From the NCBI GenBank assembly GCA_023396095.1, contig JAEWXG010000014.1, positions 1 to 57,114 on the forward strand: a stretch of DNA of 57,114 nt, in the 5' to 3' direction. The notes beneath the pieces were generated by a model. That model was not told where the DNA came from. It saw only the letters and a program-made list of their open reading frames with translations, and ran no database searches. Origin of the DNA: Bacillota bacterium. Its GTDB lineage: Bacteria; Bacillota; Clostridia; Christensenellales; UBA3700. Below are positions 54,148 to 57,114 of this stretch, piece by piece. The number at the start of each line of letters is the position of its first letter. Position 1 is the first letter of the stretch. A program made the translations under genes and the position numbers.

Positions 54148-54612
54148 ATGAAATGTCCTTATTGTGGGAAGGATCAAGATCGAGTTCTTGATTCAAGGCA
54201 AGACGAGTCATTAAACATTATTCGAAGAAAGCGCGAGTGCTTAAATTGTCTTAAAAGATTTATGACAATCGAGAGTGTTTGGCAAAAAGAAGTTGAAGTA
54301 CATAAAAAATCTGGTTCAATTGAGTTGTTTAGCAAATCAAAAATAAAAAATGGTATTATTAAAGCGTGTGAAAAACTAAATATATCTGATGATCAAATTA
54401 ATGCAGTTGTTAATAATGTTGAACAAAAGGTATATAACACAAATTCCGATATGATTAGCAGTGTTTTGATCGGGGAATTTGTAATGGAAGAATTAAAAAA
54501 ATTGGATCCAGTTGCGTATGTAAGATATGCTGCTATATATAAAGAATTTAAGGATTTAGATTCATGGTTTGATGAAATAGTCAAATTAAAAAAATCAAAA
54601 GAAAATAAGTAA
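54148..54612 (+). CDS. nrdR: NrdR, repressor of ribonucleotide reductase genes
   Basis: 154 residues, full length. The zinc ribbon has CPYC and CLNC; RRKRECLNCLKRFMTIESV is typical. The ATP-cone domain senses dATP/ATP. It follows ftsZ by two bases and is likely cotranscribed. No NrdR box is seen in the window, so its targets lie elsewhere. Confidence 0.97.
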   Translation: MKCPYCGKDQDRVLDSRQDESLNIIRRKRECLNCLKRFMTIESVWQKEVEVHKKSGSIELFSKSKIKNGIIKACEKLNISDDQINAVVNNVEQKVYNTNSDMISSVLIGEFVMEELKKLDPVAYVRYAAIYKEFKDLDSWFDEIVKLKKSKENK

Positions 54613-54635
54613 AAAATCATAAATCCTTTTTACTT

Positions 54636-54667
54636 AGGCTACTCTTGCTCAGAGTAGCCTTTATTTT
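54636..54667 (+). terminator. intrinsic terminator of the division cluster
   Basis: AGGCTACTC (54636-54644) pairs with GAGTAGCCT (54652-54660), followed by TTATTTT. Confidence 0.85.
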
Positions 54668-54668
54668 G

Positions 54669-54697
54669 CAAAAAAAAAAGAATCACACGGATTCTTT
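54669..54697 (-). terminator. intrinsic terminator of rnpB
   Basis: On the minus strand AAAGAATC and GATTCTTT form a hairpin followed by a run of T (54669-54679 read in reverse). Confidence 0.8.
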
Positions 54698-54700
54698 AAT

Positions 54701-55018
54701 GGAGAGTTAATCTATAAGCCGAGTTCTGTATTAGATAATCATCTATCTAGACATATTGTTGCCAATATGTTCAAGCGATTTTTTGACTAGCGGGCAGCTA
54801 ATTGTCATTTTCTCTTGCACCAAGTGGGGTTTACCTTGCCAATTATGTCGCCAAAATTGCGGTGAGCTCTTACCTCGCCATTGCAACCTTACAATTAAAA
54901 ATTGCGGTATATTTCTGTGCACTTTCCTTGAAGTCGCCTTCACTGGTAGTTAGCCAGCACTCTGCCGTGTGGTGCTCGGACTTTCCTCTTATTTCTAAGC
55001 GATTATCTGATTAACTCG
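54701..55018 (-). ncRNA. rnpB: RNase P RNA
   Basis: The minus strand has the conserved GAGGAAAGTCCGAGC near the 5' end, ACGGCAGAGTGCTGGCTAAC, GGTAAACCCC in the middle and ACAGAACTCGGCTTATAG near the 3' end. The two ends pair as helix P1 (GAGTTAATC with GATTAACTC). A TAAAAT -10 lies at 55024-55029, six bases before the inferred start. It is the catalytic part of RNase P, which trims tRNA 5' ends. Ends are good to a few bases. Confidence 0.95.
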
Positions 55019-55089
55019 ATGATATTTTAACATCTTTTTGACATTTATAAAAATTAATACAAGAAATTAAATTATTTGTTACAATTAAC

Positions 55090-56433
55090 ATGATGAAAAT
55101 AGATGATATTGTAGAACTTGAAATAATAGATGATAGTATTAATGGTGATGGAATTGCGAAGCTTGATTCAAGAATTGTTTTTGTGCCATACACAGCTAAA
55201 GGGGATAAAGTTAAAGCCAAAATTATTAAAATCAATAAGAGTGAAGTTGTTGCTAGAGTTATTAAGTTGATTGAGGCATCTTCATATAGAAGGGAAGTGG
55301 ATTGTTCTATATATCGTGTTTGTGGTGGATGTTGTCTTTTGCATCTAGATTATATGCATCAACTTGAAATAAAAAAAAGACAAGTTGAAAACAATTTATA
55401 TAAGATTGCAAAAATTAATAAAAAGGTAGACAAGGTTGTTGCAAGCAATCAGTTTCACTATAGAAATAAAATACAATTACCAATTGGGCAAAATGATAAA
55501 GGCGAAATAATTGTTGGGTACTTTAAAAAAAATACACATGAAATAATTGAGCAAGGGACTTGCTTACTTTCTAAAAAAGAACACGAGAAGGTAATAGATA
55601 TTTTTTTAGAATTTGCTAATTTCGAAAAACTTAGCGTTTATAATGAAAGTACCGGTAAAGGTTTATTAAGACATATTATGGTGCGCCAATTAGGTAGAAT
55701 AATATATGTGACTCTAGTAATTAATGGGGATAATATTCAAAATTTAAATAAATTATACGATAGATTTATCAAAGCTGGTATTAGTGGTATTGCTATTAAT
55801 TTATGTATAAATAAGAAGAAAACGAATGTTATTTTAGATGGTGAAATAAAAACTGTATATGGTGATGATGCAGAAAAAGCAACTATCTTAGATGCGGATA
55901 TTGTTGCTTCACAAAAATCATTCATGCAAGTTAATTCGGATGTTAGAAATGTCTTATATAAAGATGCTATTAATTTAATTTTAGAAAAAAAGGTAAATCA
56001 ATTAGTTGAATGTTTTTCTGGAGTTGGAGTTATGACAAATGTTCTAGCTAAAAATGTTAATAAAGTCTATACTATAGAAATTGAAAAAAAAGCAGTGAAG
56101 GATGCTAATTATAACAAAACAGTGAATGCAAACTTTAATATTACTAATATTTTGGGGGATGCAAATATTGAAATTAATAAACTATCTACACAGTTAGATA
56201 GTTTTTCATTATTAGTCGATCCACCAAGAAAAGGATTAATGGATTCTTTTATTAAAAATATTATAGAAACTAAACCAGAAAATATATTCTATATTTCATG
56301 TGATTCAGCAACACTTGCCAGAGATATTTGTTTATTAAAAGGTTATGAAATACAACAATTAAATATTTATGACATGTTCCCTAATACGCAACATGTGGAG
56401 TGCATAGCGTTGATACAAAGAGTGAAATCGTGA
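55090..56433 (+). CDS. rlmD: 23S rRNA (uracil-5-)-methyltransferase RlmD (TrmA/RumA family)
   Basis: 447 residues. An N-terminal TRAM domain (DDIVELEIIDDSINGDGIAK) is followed by Fe-S cysteines (CSIYRVCGGCCLLHLDYMHQ) and the SAM domain. FSGVGVMTNVLAKNV, LLVDPPRKGLMDS and the catalytic Cys in YISCDSATLARD are present. It makes m5U in 23S rRNA. No clear ribosome site is seen; ATG 55090 or 55093 may be used. The last residues after HVEC (IALIQRVKS) are encoded at the border of the ICE and may have been replaced by insertion. Confidence 0.95.
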   Translation: MMKIDDIVELEIIDDSINGDGIAKLDSRIVFVPYTAKGDKVKAKIIKINKSEVVARVIKLIEASSYRREVDCSIYRVCGGCCLLHLDYMHQLEIKKRQVENNLYKIAKINKKVDKVVASNQFHYRNKIQLPIGQNDKGEIIVGYFKKNTHEIIEQGTCLLSKKEHEKVIDIFLEFANFEKLSVYNESTGKGLLRHIMVRQLGRIIYVTLVINGDNIQNLNKLYDRFIKAGISGIAINLCINKKKTNVILDGEIKTVYGDDAEKATILDADIVASQKSFMQVNSDVRNVLYKDAINLILEKKVNQLVECFSGVGVMTNVLAKNVNKVYTIEIEKKAVKDANYNKTVNANFNITNILGDANIEINKLSTQLDSFSLLVDPPRKGLMDSFIKNIIETKPENIFYISCDSATLARDICLLKGYEIQQLNIYDMFPNTQHVECIALIQRVKS

Positions 56434-56588
56434 AAATCCTGCATTTTAAGCAGTTTTACAAGCATTATGTATTTGTAGAAGATGGCGAAGGTGGACGAAA
56501 AAAAGTCCTAAAAAATTATATAGATGTGAATGTTTGCATTGATATGATGTGTGGAGATACAAAGTATGAATTGGGAAGTGAGGAATAA
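56430..56588 (+). CDS. small ICE-encoded protein of unknown function
   Basis: 52 residues from GTG 56430, overlapping the rlmD stop (MKILHFKQFYKHYVFVEDGE when started there). The earlier in-frame ATG at 56400 lies within rlmD. It is polar, rich in Lys and Tyr, and has no known domain. Base composition is clearly higher in G+C than the genes to the left. It is the first gene of the ICE. Confidence 0.55.
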   Translation: MKILHFKQFYKHYVFVEDGEGGRKKVLKNYIDVNVCIDMMCGDTKYELGSEE

Positions 56589-56591
56589 GAA

Positions 56592-56876
56592 ATGATGAGA
56601 TGGATAATAAAAATAATCTTATTTCCAATCAGCTTGCTGCTGAGTATCCTTACTGCCTTTCTGACATTTATACTTGGCATAGGAACAACTATTCTGTATT
56701 TCTTAATGCTGATGTGTATAGTTGCTGCAATAGGATCATTTATGCAAAAAGATATATCACTTGGCATTGAGGCATTGGTATTAGGATTTTTGTTAAGTCC
56801 TTATGGAATACCGATGGTCGGAGCAGCTGTTATAGCATTCCTTCAGGGAATCAATGAAGCAATAAAATCAATCTAA
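56592..56876 (+). CDS. CD1845-like small membrane protein of a CTn5/Tn1549-type ICE
   Basis: 94 residues with two or three membrane helices (IILFPISLLLSILTAFLTFI, then ILYFLMLMCIVAAIGSF and a third near the end). I associate this pattern with the CD1845 family found at one end of clostridial ICEs such as CTn5; the name is from memory and not verified. It starts after GAGGAA. Its role is unknown. A terminator follows before repA. Confidence 0.65.
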   Translation: MMRWIIKIILFPISLLLSILTAFLTFILGIGTTILYFLMLMCIVAAIGSFMQKDISLGIEALVLGFLLSPYGIPMVGAAVIAFLQGINEAIKSI

Positions 56877-56902
56877 AAAAATTCATACAAATGGTTACCA
56901 AA

Positions 56903-56933
56903 GGCGATAGAAGAAAAACTATCGTCTTTTTCT
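56903..56933 (+). terminator. terminator between the ICE end genes and repA
   Basis: GGCGATAG (56903-56910) and CTATCGTC (56919-56926, one G-T pair) form a hairpin followed by TTTTTC. Confidence 0.7.
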
Positions 56934-56963
56934 TTGCAAATTTTTTGGGGAGGAGGTGAAGCG

Positions 56964-57114
56964 ATGGACTTTGACTATTTCTATAACAGAGAAGCAGAAA
57001 GATTTAACTTTCTAAAAGTACCTGAAATATTGGTAGACGGAGAAGAATTTAAGGGACTGTCTGCTGAAGCAATTATCCTTTATTCTATGCTTTTGAAACG
57101 AACAGGAATGTCCT
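56964..57114 (+). CDS. replication initiator RepA_N family protein, N-terminal part
   Basis: 50 residues are in view. FYNREAERFNFLKVPEILVD, then KGLSAEAIILYSMLLKR, match the N-terminal helix-turn-helix region of RepA_N proteins from Tn1549/CTn5-type ICEs, which let the excised circle replicate. AGGAGGTG is seven bases upstream of the ATG. The gene runs off the window. Confidence 0.85.
   Translation, partial: MDFDYFYNREAERFNFLKVPEILVDGEEFKGLSAEAIILYSMLLKRTGMS

Noticed and set aside
54743..55014. Small ORFs on both strands around 54743-55014
   Set aside because: They lie within RNase P RNA, whose conserved segments and P1 pairing are clear.

Overview
The window is AT-rich (roughly 30% G+C by eye) and comes from a low-GC Bacillota chromosome, most likely a clostridial or related gut lineage. 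The support is the Bacillota-type gene set (SepF, PyrR, RqcH, NrdR behind ftsZ, an infC-rpmI-rplT operon with a leader attenuator) and an ICE resembling the clostridial CTn5/Tn1549 group at the right edge. It cannot be placed more finely from sequence alone.

Left part (1-17182): an accessory island. It opens with the tail of an IS3-family transposase and an IS end. The same IS end recurs in inverted orientation at 17165-17181, so the island looks like the inside of a decayed composite transposon. The first 4.6 kb hold broken genes: a 5'-truncated toxin-like protein with a small partner gene, a trypsin-like protease with a stop codon just before its catalytic serine, a toxin-like fragment with a frameshifted partner, a Fic gene with several frameshifts, and an IS21 IstB remnant. 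After a DUF4143 ATPase comes a type I restriction-modification locus (6375-16812): HTH regulator, hsdM, two inverted hsdS 5' half-genes, one complete hsdS, a tyrosine recombinase, two inverted hsdS 3' half-genes, a COG2865-type ATP-binding regulator, and hsdR. Inverted repeats at the conserved middle of hsdS make this an apparent hsdS shufflon with three 5' and three 3' specificity modules. The recombinase is shifted out of frame in a run of eight A before its last catalytic motif. The COG2865 gene has a 12-13 bp phased GTGCCA array over its promoter and the same motif, 12 bp phased and inverted, inside its own coding sequence. A broken lipoprotein fragment closes the island.

Middle part (17183-48268): ordinary core genes, mostly on the + strand in tight operons. 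In order: infC-rpmI-rplT (infC with an apparent ATA start); a TrmH/SpoU methyltransferase, yebC, proA, ruvCAB, queA, tgt; a lipoprotein, a LOG-type protein, an old-yellow-enzyme-type reductase, YggS, sepF, lspA, an RluD-type synthase; a GH109-like oxidoreductase, pyrR, a uracil permease; an MFS transporter facing rqcH and a DUF2804 gene; a cation efflux gene; then trigger factor, clpP, clpX, lon, engB and a phosphoesterase, a protein quality-control cluster.

Right part (48269-57114): a compact division cluster, mraZ-rsmH-ftsL-like-ftsQ-ftsA-ftsZ-nrdR, without the mur, mraY, ftsW and pbp genes that normally sit inside it. MraZ boxes overlap the predicted mraZ -35. rnpB follows on the minus strand, then rlmD, whose 3' end is the apparent insertion point of an ICE (a small gene, a CD1845-like membrane protein, and the start of a RepA_N replication initiator).
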